Assembly: GCA_937863505.1 (NCBI GenBank)
Contig: CALMGC010000240.1
Span: 1 to 33,440 of the forward strand
From: an uncultured Sphingomonadales bacterium
GTDB lineage: Bacteria; Pseudomonadota; Alphaproteobacteria; Sphingomonadales; Sphingomonadaceae
Reading direction: 5' to 3'
DNA: 33,440 nucleotides
Positions 1 to 8,924 of the stretch are shown piece after piece. A program made the position numbers and the translations under genes. The notes under the pieces were generated by a model, which did not search any database, was not told where the DNA came from, and was given only the letters and a program-made list of their open reading frames with translations. How positions within the stretch are numbered: the first letter of the stretch is position 1; the number at the start of each line of letters is the position of its first letter.

Positions 1-2
1 CG

Positions 3-839
3 TCCGACTATCCGAACTGGACGCTGTACGTTGTTGATAATGCTTCGACCGACGGTTCGGCGCGCGAGCTGGAGACGCACGCGCCCGAGGCCCGGCTGAT
101 CGGCAACGCGGCCAATCAGGGTTTTGCGGGCGGGTGCAACACCGGCATCGCCGCCGCGCTCGCGGACGGAGCGGATGCGGTGTTCCTGCTCAACAACGAC
201 GCGCTGGTCCGCCCGGACACGCTGGGGGCGTTGGCGGCGGCGTCGCGGGCGCACCCCGACGCGGTGCTCGGCGCGGTGGTGCGGTACAAGGGAAGCGGCG
301 AGCTGCAATTCTTCGGCAGCCGCACCGACCCGGGCACGGGCGCGCCCGCTTGGTTCGAGGAGGGTCGCGACGCGCGTGAGCTCGACGCGGCGCTGATCCC
401 GACCGACTTCGTGTTCGGCGCGGCGCTGTTCGCGCCCGCCCGCCTGTTCGAGCGGGTCGGGCTGTTCGATGAGCGGTTCTTCCTCACCTATGAGGAAACC
501 GACTGGTGCTATCGCGCGCGCGCGGCGGGGAGCGGGTGCTTCGTCGTGCGCGACGCGGTGGTGGAGCATGTCGGCAGCGCGTCGCTCGGTTCGGCGGCGT
601 CACCGCTCCAGGCCTATTTCCTGCAGCGCAACCGGCTGTTGTTCTGGGAGAAGCATGTCGGTGCCCGCCGCTTGCTGCGGGGGATGCGGGCGGACCTGCG
701 CTGGTTCCGCGCCGGTGCCGGGGGCGCGAGCGCGCCGACACGCCGGGCATTGGTCATCGCGTGGCGCGATTACCTGCTGCGCCGCTTCGGCGACTGCCCG
801 CCCGCGATCCGCCGCCTGAACGCCGCGCGGTCGTCGTGA
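3..839 (+). CDS. Glycosyltransferase family 2 (rhamnosyltransferase-like), 5' truncated
   Basis: Frame 3 is open from the window edge: SDYPNWTLYVVDNASTDGS...NQGFAGGCNTGI...VFLLNNDA...YEETDWCYRARAAG; GT2 VVDNASTDGS / NND motifs. The listed ORF (180) starts inside the domain. Confidence 0.9.
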   Translation, partial: SDYPNWTLYVVDNASTDGSARELETHAPEARLIGNAANQGFAGGCNTGIAAALADGADAVFLLNNDALVRPDTLGALAAASRAHPDAVLGAVVRYKGSGELQFFGSRTDPGTGAPAWFEEGRDARELDAALIPTDFVFGAALFAPARLFERVGLFDERFFLTYEETDWCYRARAAGSGCFVVRDAVVEHVGSASLGSAASPLQAYFLQRNRLLFWEKHVGARRLLRGMRADLRWFRAGAGGASAPTRRALVIAWRDYLLRRFGDCPPAIRRLNAARSS

Positions 840-1804
840 TCGAGGACAAGCGCGCCGTCGCGGTGGTGATCCCCTTTTACCAGCGCCGCGCCGGGCTGCT
901 CCGCCGCGCGGTGAATAGCGTTGCGCGGCAGGAGGGGCTGGACCGCCCGGTCCACGTCCTCGTCGTCGATGACGAGTCTCCCTTCTCGCCCGCCGCCGAT
1001 CTTGATGGGATGGCGCTGCCCGAGAGCGTATCGGTCGAGGTGCTGCGGCGCGCGAACGGCGGCCCCGGCGCGGCGCGCAATACCGGCGTCGAGCGCGCGC
1101 TGGAGCTCGGAGCCGCGCATGTCGCGTTTCTCGACTCGGACGATTGGTGGGAACCGCCGCACCTCGCGACCGCGCTGGCGGCGCTGGCGGACGCACCGTT
1201 CTACTTCGCCAACAGTACGCATGATGACGTGCCCTCCTTCTCTTATTTCGCCGGAATGCGCGGGCGCGTGGGCGGCGTGATTCCCGCGGCCGAAGCGTTC
1301 CCGCTAGTGCTCGCCGAATGCGTGCCCCACACCTCGCAGGTCGTGTATTCGCTCAGCCGGTTTCCCGACATCCGCTTCGACGAAACGATGCGGCGGACGG
1401 GCGAGGACCATCTGTTCTGGCTGACGATCGCGAGTCGCGGTGTCCCGCTCGCCTATTCGACCCGGATCATGGGCCATCGCGGCGCGGGCGTGTCGGTGTA
1501 TCGCGAAGCGCTTGGGTGGGACGCGCCGGGGTATATACCGCGCCTGCTCGATGCCTTCCACTTCCGCGGCCTGGTCGCGTCGCGTTTCGACCTCACGCCG
1601 CCGCTCGCCCGGCTCAATGCGCGCTTCCGGCGGGAAGCGGCGGACGAGATCGCCTATGCGCTGGTCCGGCGCGCGGCCAAGTCGCCGCGTCGCGGCGCGC
1701 GGGCGCTCGCAGAGGTCGCGCGCGGCGGACCGGCCTTGTGGGCGGCGGTGGCAAAGGCGCTGCCCCGGCTGCGCGCGATCCGCCGGCGGGTCGCGTCGGT
1801 GTGA
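836..1804 (+). CDS. Glycosyltransferase family 2
   Basis: AVVIPFYQRRAGLLRRAVNSVARQE...VLVVDDESP...NGGPGAARNTGVERA...FLDSDDWW. Likely GTG start at 836 overlapping the upstream TGA (GTGA); the listed 506 start overlaps the upstream gene. Confidence 0.88.
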   Translation: MIEDKRAVAVVIPFYQRRAGLLRRAVNSVARQEGLDRPVHVLVVDDESPFSPAADLDGMALPESVSVEVLRRANGGPGAARNTGVERALELGAAHVAFLDSDDWWEPPHLATALAALADAPFYFANSTHDDVPSFSYFAGMRGRVGGVIPAAEAFPLVLAECVPHTSQVVYSLSRFPDIRFDETMRRTGEDHLFWLTIASRGVPLAYSTRIMGHRGAGVSVYREALGWDAPGYIPRLLDAFHFRGLVASRFDLTPPLARLNARFRREAADEIAYALVRRAAKSPRRGARALAEVARGGPALWAAVAKALPRLRAIRRRVASV

Positions 1805-2871
1805 GGTTCCTGTTCGCCTCCGCGCACCCCTACCTGCCCCAGCTCGCGGGCGGGTCGCAGACCAACACGCACGAGATAGCGCGGGCGCTGATCGCGCGCG
1901 GACATCAGGTCGCAGTGCTCGCCGGGCTGACCGGCGCGGGGTGGCTGGGCCTGCGCCACCGCGTCCTCCTGAAGGCGCGCCGCCGCCGGGCCAGCGTCGA
2001 TCGCGCGCTCGGCTATCCGGTGTACCGAAGCTGGCACGCCTGGGAGGGCGCGCGCGAGGCGGTTGCGGCGTTCCGGCCCGACGTGGCGGTGGCGCAGTCG
2101 GGCGCGATCCTGCGCGTGGCGGGTGCGCTGCGCAACGCGGGCGCGCCGCTGCTGATCTACAACCACAATATCGAGTTCGACGACCATGGCGCGGAGATGG
2201 CCGCGTTCCGGGACGAGCTGTTCATCGCCAATTCCGAGTTCACCGCCGCGGCGTACCAGCGCGAATATGGCGTCAACAGCGCCGTGATCGCCCCACTGTT
2301 CGACCGCTCGCGCTACGAAGTGGAGAGCGACCGGCGCGAAGTGCTGTTCATCAACCCGCACCCGCACAAGGGCGTCGACACCGCGCTCCACCTCGCGCGC
2401 GCCTGCCCCGATATTCCGTTCCGGTTCGTGATGGGCTGGCCGTTGTCGCCCGCCGACGACGCGCGGTTGCGCGCGGACGCGGCGGCGTTGCCGAACGTGA
2501 CGCTCCACCCGCAGACCGACACGATGGCGCGGCATTACGCTCACGCACACGTGCTGCTTGCGCCGAGCCGCTGGGCGGAGACCTGGGGCCGGGTCGCGAC
2601 GGAAGCGCAGTTCAGCGGCGTGCCGGTGCTCGCGACCTGCATTGGCGGGCTGCCCGAGGCGGTGGGGCCGGGCGGCGTGCTGATCGCCCCCGATGCGCCG
2701 TTAACGGACTGGATCCCAGCGCTGCGGCGGCTCTGGAGCGACCAGCCCTTTTACGACCGGCTAGCGGCGGAGGCACTTGCCTACTCTCGGCGCGCACAGA
2801 TCGACCCCGCGCGCCAGCTCGACCAACTCGAGGCACTCGCGGCCCGTGCCATAAAGGCACGCGCAAGCTGA
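1801..2871 (+). CDS. Glycosyltransferase, GT-B fold (GT1/GT4-like)
   Basis: VRFLFASAHPYLPQLAGGSQTNTHEIARALIARGHQVAVLAG...LLAPSRWAETWGRVATEAQFSGVPVLATCIGGLPEAVGPGG. GTG start at 1801 overlaps the upstream TGA. Confidence 0.88.
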   Translation: MRFLFASAHPYLPQLAGGSQTNTHEIARALIARGHQVAVLAGLTGAGWLGLRHRVLLKARRRRASVDRALGYPVYRSWHAWEGAREAVAAFRPDVAVAQSGAILRVAGALRNAGAPLLIYNHNIEFDDHGAEMAAFRDELFIANSEFTAAAYQREYGVNSAVIAPLFDRSRYEVESDRREVLFINPHPHKGVDTALHLARACPDIPFRFVMGWPLSPADDARLRADAAALPNVTLHPQTDTMARHYAHAHVLLAPSRWAETWGRVATEAQFSGVPVLATCIGGLPEAVGPGGVLIAPDAPLTDWIPALRRLWSDQPFYDRLAAEALAYSRRAQIDPARQLDQLEALAARAIKARAS

Positions 2872-2932
2872 TCGCCAGGTGATTGCGCGAGGACTTGGTT
2901 TACGGCAAGTAACCATCTCATCGGAGCAGCAG

Positions 2933-3811
2933 ATGGTGAGAACTCGCATCGCGGCGTTGGCGCTGACCGGCCTGTGGTTCGCCGGTTGCGCAGCCGCGCC
3001 GACCCCCGACGATCCGGTCAGGCGGCTCGGCCTGGTTCCGAGCTTCGCGGACGAGTTTTCCGGTCGCGCGGTGGACGCGAAGAAGTGGAACACCGGCCGC
3101 AACAACGACTCGGTCGCGGTGCGCTCGCTGTCGAACAACGGTGAGCACCAGATATACCTCAATCCCGGCTATCTGGGTATCAACGAGCAGCCGTTGACCG
3201 TCGCCGATGGCAAGCTGACCATCACCGCCAAGCCGTTGACCCCCGCCGAGCGGTCGGTGGTGCGGGCGGCGGTGCGGGCGCTGCCGCCGGCGCAGGCGAG
3301 CAGCGCGCTCAAGGACATCGACTACGGCTCGGGCGCGCTCAACTCGCGGTTCCACTTCTCGCAGCTCTATGGCTATTTCGAGATCCGCGCGCGCTTTCCC
3401 GACGGGCGCGGCCTGTGGCCCGCCTTCTGGCTGTTGCCGGAGGACGGGAGCTGGCCGCCCGAGATCGACGTGGTGGAGGAGCTCGGCCACGAGCCGCTGG
3501 TCATCTACCAGACGCTGCATTCCAACGCGCCGACGCTGCCCGGCAACAAGTTCACGATGACGCCGACGCCCGACGGGTTCCACCGCTATGGCGCGCTGTG
3601 GACACCCGCGACGATCGACCTGTACGTCGACGGCGCGAAGGTCGCGTCGCAGCCCACGCCGGCCGACATGCACAGGCCGATGTTCCTGGTCGCCAATCTG
3701 GCGGTGGGCGGGAACTGGCCGGGCTATCCGGATGCGGCGACGAAGTTCCCGGCCCGGATGGAGGTCGATTACATCCGGGCGTGGAAGTTCAAGGGAAAGC
3801 CGGCGCGATAG
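2933..3811 (+). CDS. GH16 family glycoside hydrolase, probable lipoprotein
   Basis: N-terminal signal with Cys (ALTGLWFAGCAAAP); GYFEIRARFPDGRGLWPAFWLLPEDGSWPPEIDVVEELG carries the GH16 ExDxxE catalytic motif. Confidence 0.9.
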   Translation: MVRTRIAALALTGLWFAGCAAAPTPDDPVRRLGLVPSFADEFSGRAVDAKKWNTGRNNDSVAVRSLSNNGEHQIYLNPGYLGINEQPLTVADGKLTITAKPLTPAERSVVRAAVRALPPAQASSALKDIDYGSGALNSRFHFSQLYGYFEIRARFPDGRGLWPAFWLLPEDGSWPPEIDVVEELGHEPLVIYQTLHSNAPTLPGNKFTMTPTPDGFHRYGALWTPATIDLYVDGAKVASQPTPADMHRPMFLVANLAVGGNWPGYPDAATKFPARMEVDYIRAWKFKGKPAR

Positions 3812-3859
3812 TCAGCGATTGGTGTGGGTTGGGCATTTCGCATCAACAGGGGAAGGGCG

Positions 3860-4921
3860 ATGAAGCGGTTTCAGACATTGGATGGATTACGCGGCTTCGC
3901 GGCGCTGTTCGTGATGCTGTGGCACATCCAGCAGGTGATCGCCCCCAACCTGCCGATCATGCCGTCGTCCTATCTCGCGGTTGACCTGTTCTTCCTGATC
4001 AGCGGCTTCGTTATAGCGAACGGTTATACCCGCAAGCTGGATGGAGGCATGACGGTATTCAAGTTTCTGCGGCTACGGGTCGTTCGTCTGTTTCCGCTCT
4101 ACTACCTTGGTTGCGCGGCGGGCCTTGCTTATCCGATGATCGACGTGCTCAAAGACGGGGAGCTGTGGCATCTCAAGGATGCGGCACTGGCGATTCCCGC
4201 CGCACTGTTCCTGCTTCCGGACGTGTTTCATGCCGGTTCGTTCCCGCTGAACCCGCCCGGCTGGTCGCTCTTCTATGAAATGGTGATCAACATCCTGTTC
4301 GCCGCCGGACTGTTTCGGCTTGGCGTCCGACGGACATTGCAGACCGTCTTCGTCCTCGGCGTACTGCTGATTCCGGCCGCGGTGTATCACGACAGGATTA
4401 TTACGTTCGCGAACGTCACGATGCTGCTGAGCACGGCGCGAACCGCGTTCTCGTTTCTGCTCGGCGTCGCGCTGTATCAACTCTGGCGTAACGATCGTCT
4501 TCCATTCGTGCGCGTTCCCGCCTTCGCGCTCATTCCGATCATGATGGTGTGCATGATGCAGTCGCCATCGGGCGTCGTTTCGGCGGCTCTGGTCATGACG
4601 GCGATCGGGATCGCCTTTCCGGTGATCCTGATCGCGGCCGTGCAGAACGAGCCAACGGGTCGCCTCCGCACGGTCTTCAATCGGTTGGGCGAGTTGTCCT
4701 ATCCGATCTACGCCATCCATTACCCGGTCATGCTGCTCGGCGCGCGCCTGCTGAAACCGCTCGGCCTCGATCCGACCCTGATCGGCTTGGCGCTGGCGCT
4801 GGGCATCGTCGGCCTGGCCTGGCTCGCATTGACCTATGTCGACCAGCCGCTGCGCGACGCACTGGCCCCGCGGGTCCATGTGCGTCGCGCGTCGGTGGCG
4901 ACCGAGGCCCCCGCGTTCTGA
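3860..4921 (+). CDS. Acyltransferase family 3 (OafA/ExoZ-like membrane acyltransferase)
   Basis: RFQTLDGLRGFAALFVMLWHIQ...YLAVDLFFLISGFVIANGY...RVVRLFPLYYLG; many TM segments; typical AT3 N-terminus. Confidence 0.92.
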   Translation: MKRFQTLDGLRGFAALFVMLWHIQQVIAPNLPIMPSSYLAVDLFFLISGFVIANGYTRKLDGGMTVFKFLRLRVVRLFPLYYLGCAAGLAYPMIDVLKDGELWHLKDAALAIPAALFLLPDVFHAGSFPLNPPGWSLFYEMVINILFAAGLFRLGVRRTLQTVFVLGVLLIPAAVYHDRIITFANVTMLLSTARTAFSFLLGVALYQLWRNDRLPFVRVPAFALIPIMMVCMMQSPSGVVSAALVMTAIGIAFPVILIAAVQNEPTGRLRTVFNRLGELSYPIYAIHYPVMLLGARLLKPLGLDPTLIGLALALGIVGLAWLALTYVDQPLRDALAPRVHVRRASVATEAPAF

Positions 4922-4922
4922 G

Positions 4923-7730
4923 CTAGAAACCCAGCGCGTGCTGCGCGTCGGTGTGCGACACGCCGAGCAGCTGCACCGTCTCGCCGCCGGACCAATGCGC
5001 CGTCGTGCCCGCATGGTTGTCCATATCGGTCAGCGTCGGCGTCCCGTATTTCGCGAGCAGCGTCGCCACGTCGAGCTTGTCGTGCGCGATATCGAAGTTG
5101 GTTACGGTGTCGACCTTGAACCCCGGCGTCAGGACGAACGTATCCGAGGCCGAAGTCGCCGCCAGCGTCGCATTGCCGCTGTAGGCGGCGATCGTCTTGT
5201 ACGACGCGGCGGTCGTGCCGTCGGCCGCGGTGCCCGCCGCCGGGTCATAGCCGAGCCTACCCTCCGCCTTGCCATAGGTCTCGTAATGCGTGAGCAGGTC
5301 CATGCCCGACGCGACGACATCCAGGTTGTGCGCGGCGTAGAAGGCGGCGTTGAACCCGTCCTTCACTCCCGTCACCACACCCCAATAGGCGTGGCTGGTC
5401 ACGGTCGCGTCATAACCGAGCCGCCCCTCCGCCTTTCCGTACGTCTCGTAGTGCGTGAGCAGGTCCATACCCGACTTGACCACATCGGGATTGTGCGCCG
5501 CGTAGTAAGCGGCGTTGAACCCGTCCTGCACGCCCGTGACCGCGCCCCAATAACCGTGGCTGGCGGCGGAGACGGAAGCCGCGTCGCTCGCATCGGGATC
5601 ATAGGCCAGTCGCCCCTCCGCCTTGCCGTATTTGAGATAGTGCGTGTGGAGGTCGACGCCGGCCGCGACCACGTCCGGATTGTGCGCCGCGTAATAGTCC
5701 GCGTTGAAACCATCGGCCAGCGCCGGGTTCTTGCCCCAATAGCCGTGATCCGCCTTGCTGACCGGGGCCGGAGTGCTGATCCCGACGTCGCTGGTGATCG
5801 CGGTCGAGCCGGTCACGGTCGAAGACGTGCTGGCGGTCGCGGTCGCGGTCGGGTCATAGCCGAGCCGCCCCTCGGCCTTGCCGTACGTCTCGTAATGAGT
5901 GAGCAGGTCCAATCCCGCCTTGACCACGTCGGGGTTGTGCGCGGCGTAATAGGCGGCGTTGAACCCGTCTTGGACGCCCGTGACGGCACCCCAATAACCG
6001 TGGCTGGTCAACGCGACCGTCGCCGCGTCCATGGCGTCGGGATCGTAGGCCAGCCGACCCTCCGCCTTACCGAATTTGAGGTAATGCGTGTGGAGGTCGA
6101 CACCGGCCGCGACCACGTCCGGATTGTGCGCCGCGTAATATTCGAAGTTGAAGCCATCGGCGAGGGCCGGATTTTTGCCCCAATAGCCGTGGTCTCCCTT
6201 TGTGGCGGGAACCGTCGTGGTGCTCGCCGGGGCGGTGGTGATGGTAGTGGCGGTGGTGGCGACGGGAGTGCTCGCCGCCGCCGTGGCCGAGGCGGTCGCG
6301 GTGACGGTCGGGTCCAATCCGTCCGTATACGCGCCGCCATGGATCGCCGCGCTGCCGAGCACGGTGGTGGGTACGTTCGCGAGGCTGTAGGCGCGAACAT
6401 AATCGACCTTCAGCTGGCTGGTGAGGTTGGGGTCGGTCGTCCCCGACGTGACCGCGTTGTTGACGATCATGTACATCGGGCTGTTCATGTCCGCTGGCGT
6501 TGCGACCTGCTTCACCGCCGCGCCGTCGATGTACCACGTCACCGTGGTCGGCGTCCAAAGCACGCCATAGGTGTGGAAGCTGGTGTCCGCGTTGGGAACA
6601 TAATTCCCGCTGCCGTCGGAGGTGTGGGTTCCCGTCTGCTGCGTGTGGATCGTCTCGGTTGCGGTGTTGTCCCCATATTCCTCGAGCACGTCGAGTTCTG
6701 GCGGCCAGGTGCCGTCCTGGCGCACCAGCCAGAACGCGGGCCACGTCCCCTGCCCCGCGGGGACCTCCATTTTCGCTTCGAAATACCCGTAGGTCTGCGC
6801 GAAGCTCTCACGCGTGGTGAGCACGCCGGAAGTGTAGTTGAAATTATAGGCCGCCGCCTTGTCGGCCGCGGGCATCGGCGCTTCCGTGATCGTGAGGACG
6901 CCGTTGTTGATGCTGAACGGGTTCAGCCCCAGCGAGGAGCTGCTCGTTCCCTTGAAGGTTGGATCGACGTACAGTTCCTTCTCGCCGTTTCCGGCGAGCG
7001 TGCGCCCGTCGACGCTGTTCGACGTGGCGCCGTAGCCGTATTCCGTGTCCCAAGTGCCGGTCGCACCCCCGCGCACGCGCGTGCTGAGGCTGTTGAACTC
7101 GTCGTCGAACGTCATGCCGCCGAGCTTGCTTGCATCGAGGTGGAACTGAAAGTTCGAGGCGGTGAGGTCGCCCAGCTTCGTGTTCTGGAGCCGGATGCTG
7201 TCGCTCGCGTCGAGTTGCACCACCACATCCGCGCCGACCTGCTTCATCACCGTCTGGATGTCGCCGAAGCTCTTATACTGCGCATAGCCGCCGACGCGCA
7301 GGATGGAGGTTGGCGACCATTGGGCGATCGTATCGTTGCCCGACTGCGCCTCGAACTGGAAGCGGGTCCCGGTGCCGCCCCAGAGAACGTCATCGCCCTT
7401 ACCGCCGTCGATGAGCGTACCGTTCCCCTGTGCGAAAATGGTGTTGCCGTCGTCGTTCCCGAATGCGGCGCTGCTTCCCCAGACCGTCAGGTTCTCGACG
7501 TTCGCCGGCAGCACATAGGAGTTTTCTGACGTGATCCAGTCGACGCCGCTGCCCGGCTGCTCGACGACCTTCACGCCCATCCCCTCGACGGCGTAATAGT
7601 CGTTGCCCGCGCCGCCCACCAATGTGTGGTTGCCGGTGATGATGTAGCTTCCGTTCGCATTCACGAAATGATCGTCACCGCTCGTTCCATTTACAACCGA
7701 ATCGGTGGAATTCACTAGCACGTCCGACAT
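4923..7730 (-). CDS. Large secreted GH16 glycoside hydrolase with N-terminal RTX-like region and five tandem ~50-aa repeats (probable T1SS substrate)
   Basis: MSDVLVNSTDSVVNGTSGDDHF...LVGGAGNDYY...LIDGGKGDDVLWGG (RTX-like), GYFEAKMEVPAGQGTWPAFWLVRQDGTWPPELDVLEEYGD (GH16 ExDxxE), then five copies of DGFNxxYYAAHNPDVVxxGxDLxTHYxxYGKAEGRLxYDP. No classical N-terminal signal. Upstream in-frame ATG at 7754 is also possible. Confidence 0.9.
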   Translation of the reverse strand: MSDVLVNSTDSVVNGTSGDDHFVNANGSYIITGNHTLVGGAGNDYYAVEGMGVKVVEQPGSGVDWITSENSYVLPANVENLTVWGSSAAFGNDDGNTIFAQGNGTLIDGGKGDDVLWGGTGTRFQFEAQSGNDTIAQWSPTSILRVGGYAQYKSFGDIQTVMKQVGADVVVQLDASDSIRLQNTKLGDLTASNFQFHLDASKLGGMTFDDEFNSLSTRVRGGATGTWDTEYGYGATSNSVDGRTLAGNGEKELYVDPTFKGTSSSSLGLNPFSINNGVLTITEAPMPAADKAAAYNFNYTSGVLTTRESFAQTYGYFEAKMEVPAGQGTWPAFWLVRQDGTWPPELDVLEEYGDNTATETIHTQQTGTHTSDGSGNYVPNADTSFHTYGVLWTPTTVTWYIDGAAVKQVATPADMNSPMYMIVNNAVTSGTTDPNLTSQLKVDYVRAYSLANVPTTVLGSAAIHGGAYTDGLDPTVTATASATAAASTPVATTATTITTAPASTTTVPATKGDHGYWGKNPALADGFNFEYYAAHNPDVVAAGVDLHTHYLKFGKAEGRLAYDPDAMDAATVALTSHGYWGAVTGVQDGFNAAYYAAHNPDVVKAGLDLLTHYETYGKAEGRLGYDPTATATASTSSTVTGSTAITSDVGISTPAPVSKADHGYWGKNPALADGFNADYYAAHNPDVVAAGVDLHTHYLKYGKAEGRLAYDPDASDAASVSAASHGYWGAVTGVQDGFNAAYYAAHNPDVVKSGMDLLTHYETYGKAEGRLGYDATVTSHAYWGVVTGVKDGFNAAFYAAHNLDVVASGMDLLTHYETYGKAEGRLGYDPAAGTAADGTTAASYKTIAAYSGNATLAATSASDTFVLTPGFKVDTVTNFDIAHDKLDVATLLAKYGTPTLTDMDNHAGTTAHWSGGETVQLLGVSHTDAQHALGF
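5238..6200 (-). repeat. Five tandem/interspersed ~150-bp coding repeats
   Basis: DNA encoding (SHGYWGAVTGVQ / DHGYWGKNPALA)DGFN..YYAAHNPDVV..GxDLxTHY..(F/Y)GKAEGRLxYDP; recurring strings such as 'ttgtgcgccgcgta' and 'ctccgccttgccgta'. Approximate units 5238-5397, 5405-5562, 5598-5752, 5850-6005, 6040-6196. Confidence 0.9.
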
Positions 7731-7898
7731 CAATGGCCTCCCTTGACAGGCCATCTATGACGAGCAGGTACTTACCAGGTCCCGCGAGAGAATAGTTAAA
7801 GGATCGAACACCTAAAATCCGTGTCATACCAAGGTCGTCTAATTTCGGCTGGCGATCGCGCCTGCTGAAACCGTGTCCGGCCGCTCCGGCTTCCGTGA

Positions 7899-8924
7899 TC
7901 AGGTTTTCGGTGCCTCAGCGGGTTTGCTATCGCCGTCCAGTCTTGAAACCGCGCTCCGCATCCATTGCTTCCAGAACCCCAGCGACCAGCCAAGATGCAT
8001 CAGCATGGCAGCCGGTCCCGAGGCGACCGCCGCGGGATCGCGCCGCCGGACCGCAAGCGCCGCGCCGCCGCCGATGCAGGCGAGCGCCCAGCCGAGCGCG
8101 GGCAGCGCCAGCCACGGCGCGACGGGAGCCGCAACCCCCGCGAGCACTGCCGGAGCGATCGCCAGCGGCGCGAGCTGGCGCCGTTTCATCCGCATCCGGT
8201 GCTTGCGCACCGTCATCGCGCGGCCCTTGCCGTAGGCGAGATACTGCCGGAACAGCGGGACCGGACGCGACCGGGGGAAATAATCGATCGCGAGCGACGG
8301 CTCGAGCCAGATGCGCGCGCCCGCCAGGCCGAGGCGATAGTCGAGTTCCGCGTCCTCATTGTGCGAAAAGCTCTCGTCATAGCCCCCGACCTGCCGGAAC
8401 AGGTCGAGCCGGCACAGCGCGTGGTGGCCATGGTCGACAAACCGCCCCTCGCCGACATGACGGTGCGGCGATCCTCCGGTGCCCAGCCGCGAGTTCTGCG
8501 CCGCCGCGACCGCGCGTTGGAACCCGCCGCACCCGACCGTCCGCATCGGCACCACCACCGCGTCCGCGCCCGTTCGGCCCGCCGCCTCGACCAGACCGGT
8601 GACATATCCGCGCGGATAATCGCAATGCGCGTCGACGCGGACCAACCACCGGCGGCCGTCGCCGAACGCGCGCACGGCCGCGTTGACGCCCGCGCTCTGC
8701 AGCTTGCGCGGGTTGTCGAGCAGCGCCAGGCGCGGATGGACCGACGCCCGGGCAGCCACGATGTCACGGCTCGCATCGCGGCTGCCGCCATCGGCGACGA
8801 CGATCTGCGCAAGCGGCGCGTCCTCGATTAGCGAATCGAGAAGCCCGGGTAGATGCGTCTCCTCGTTCAGGCATGGGATGACGATCAGCACCCCCTCGCC
8901 CGTCCCTGCGTCGCCATCGCTCAT
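7899..8924 (-). CDS. Glycosyltransferase family 2, ExoA-like (succinoglycan-type)
   Basis: VLIVIPCLNEETHLPGLLDSLIEDAPLAQIVVADGGSRDASRDIV...GYDESFSHNEDAELDYRLGLAGARIWLEPSLAIDYFPRS...YGKGRAMTVRKH; ExoA-type layout. ATGA overlap with the upstream gene (8921-8924). Confidence 0.88.
   Translation of the reverse strand: MSDGDAGTGEGVLIVIPCLNEETHLPGLLDSLIEDAPLAQIVVADGGSRDASRDIVAARASVHPRLALLDNPRKLQSAGVNAAVRAFGDGRRWLVRVDAHCDYPRGYVTGLVEAAGRTGADAVVVPMRTVGCGGFQRAVAAAQNSRLGTGGSPHRHVGEGRFVDHGHHALCRLDLFRQVGGYDESFSHNEDAELDYRLGLAGARIWLEPSLAIDYFPRSRPVPLFRQYLAYGKGRAMTVRKHRMRMKRRQLAPLAIAPAVLAGVAAPVAPWLALPALGWALACIGGGAALAVRRRDPAAVASGPAAMLMHLGWSLGFWKQWMRSAVSRLDGDSKPAEAPKT

Noticed and set aside
1440-2882. 480-aa + strand ORF overlapping the GT-B gene
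   Set aside because: Arg/Ala/Pro-rich out-of-frame shadow; the 1801-2871 frame has clear GT motifs.
5238-6200. Tandem repeats as a CRISPR array or minisatellite
   Set aside because: The ~150-bp units are in frame and encode conserved protein repeats; no short repeat/spacer structure.
4836-7529. 897-aa + strand ORF antisense to the RTX-GH16 gene
   Set aside because: Arg/Val/Gly-rich translation with no recognisable domain, created by high-GC codon bias opposite a well-supported repeat protein.
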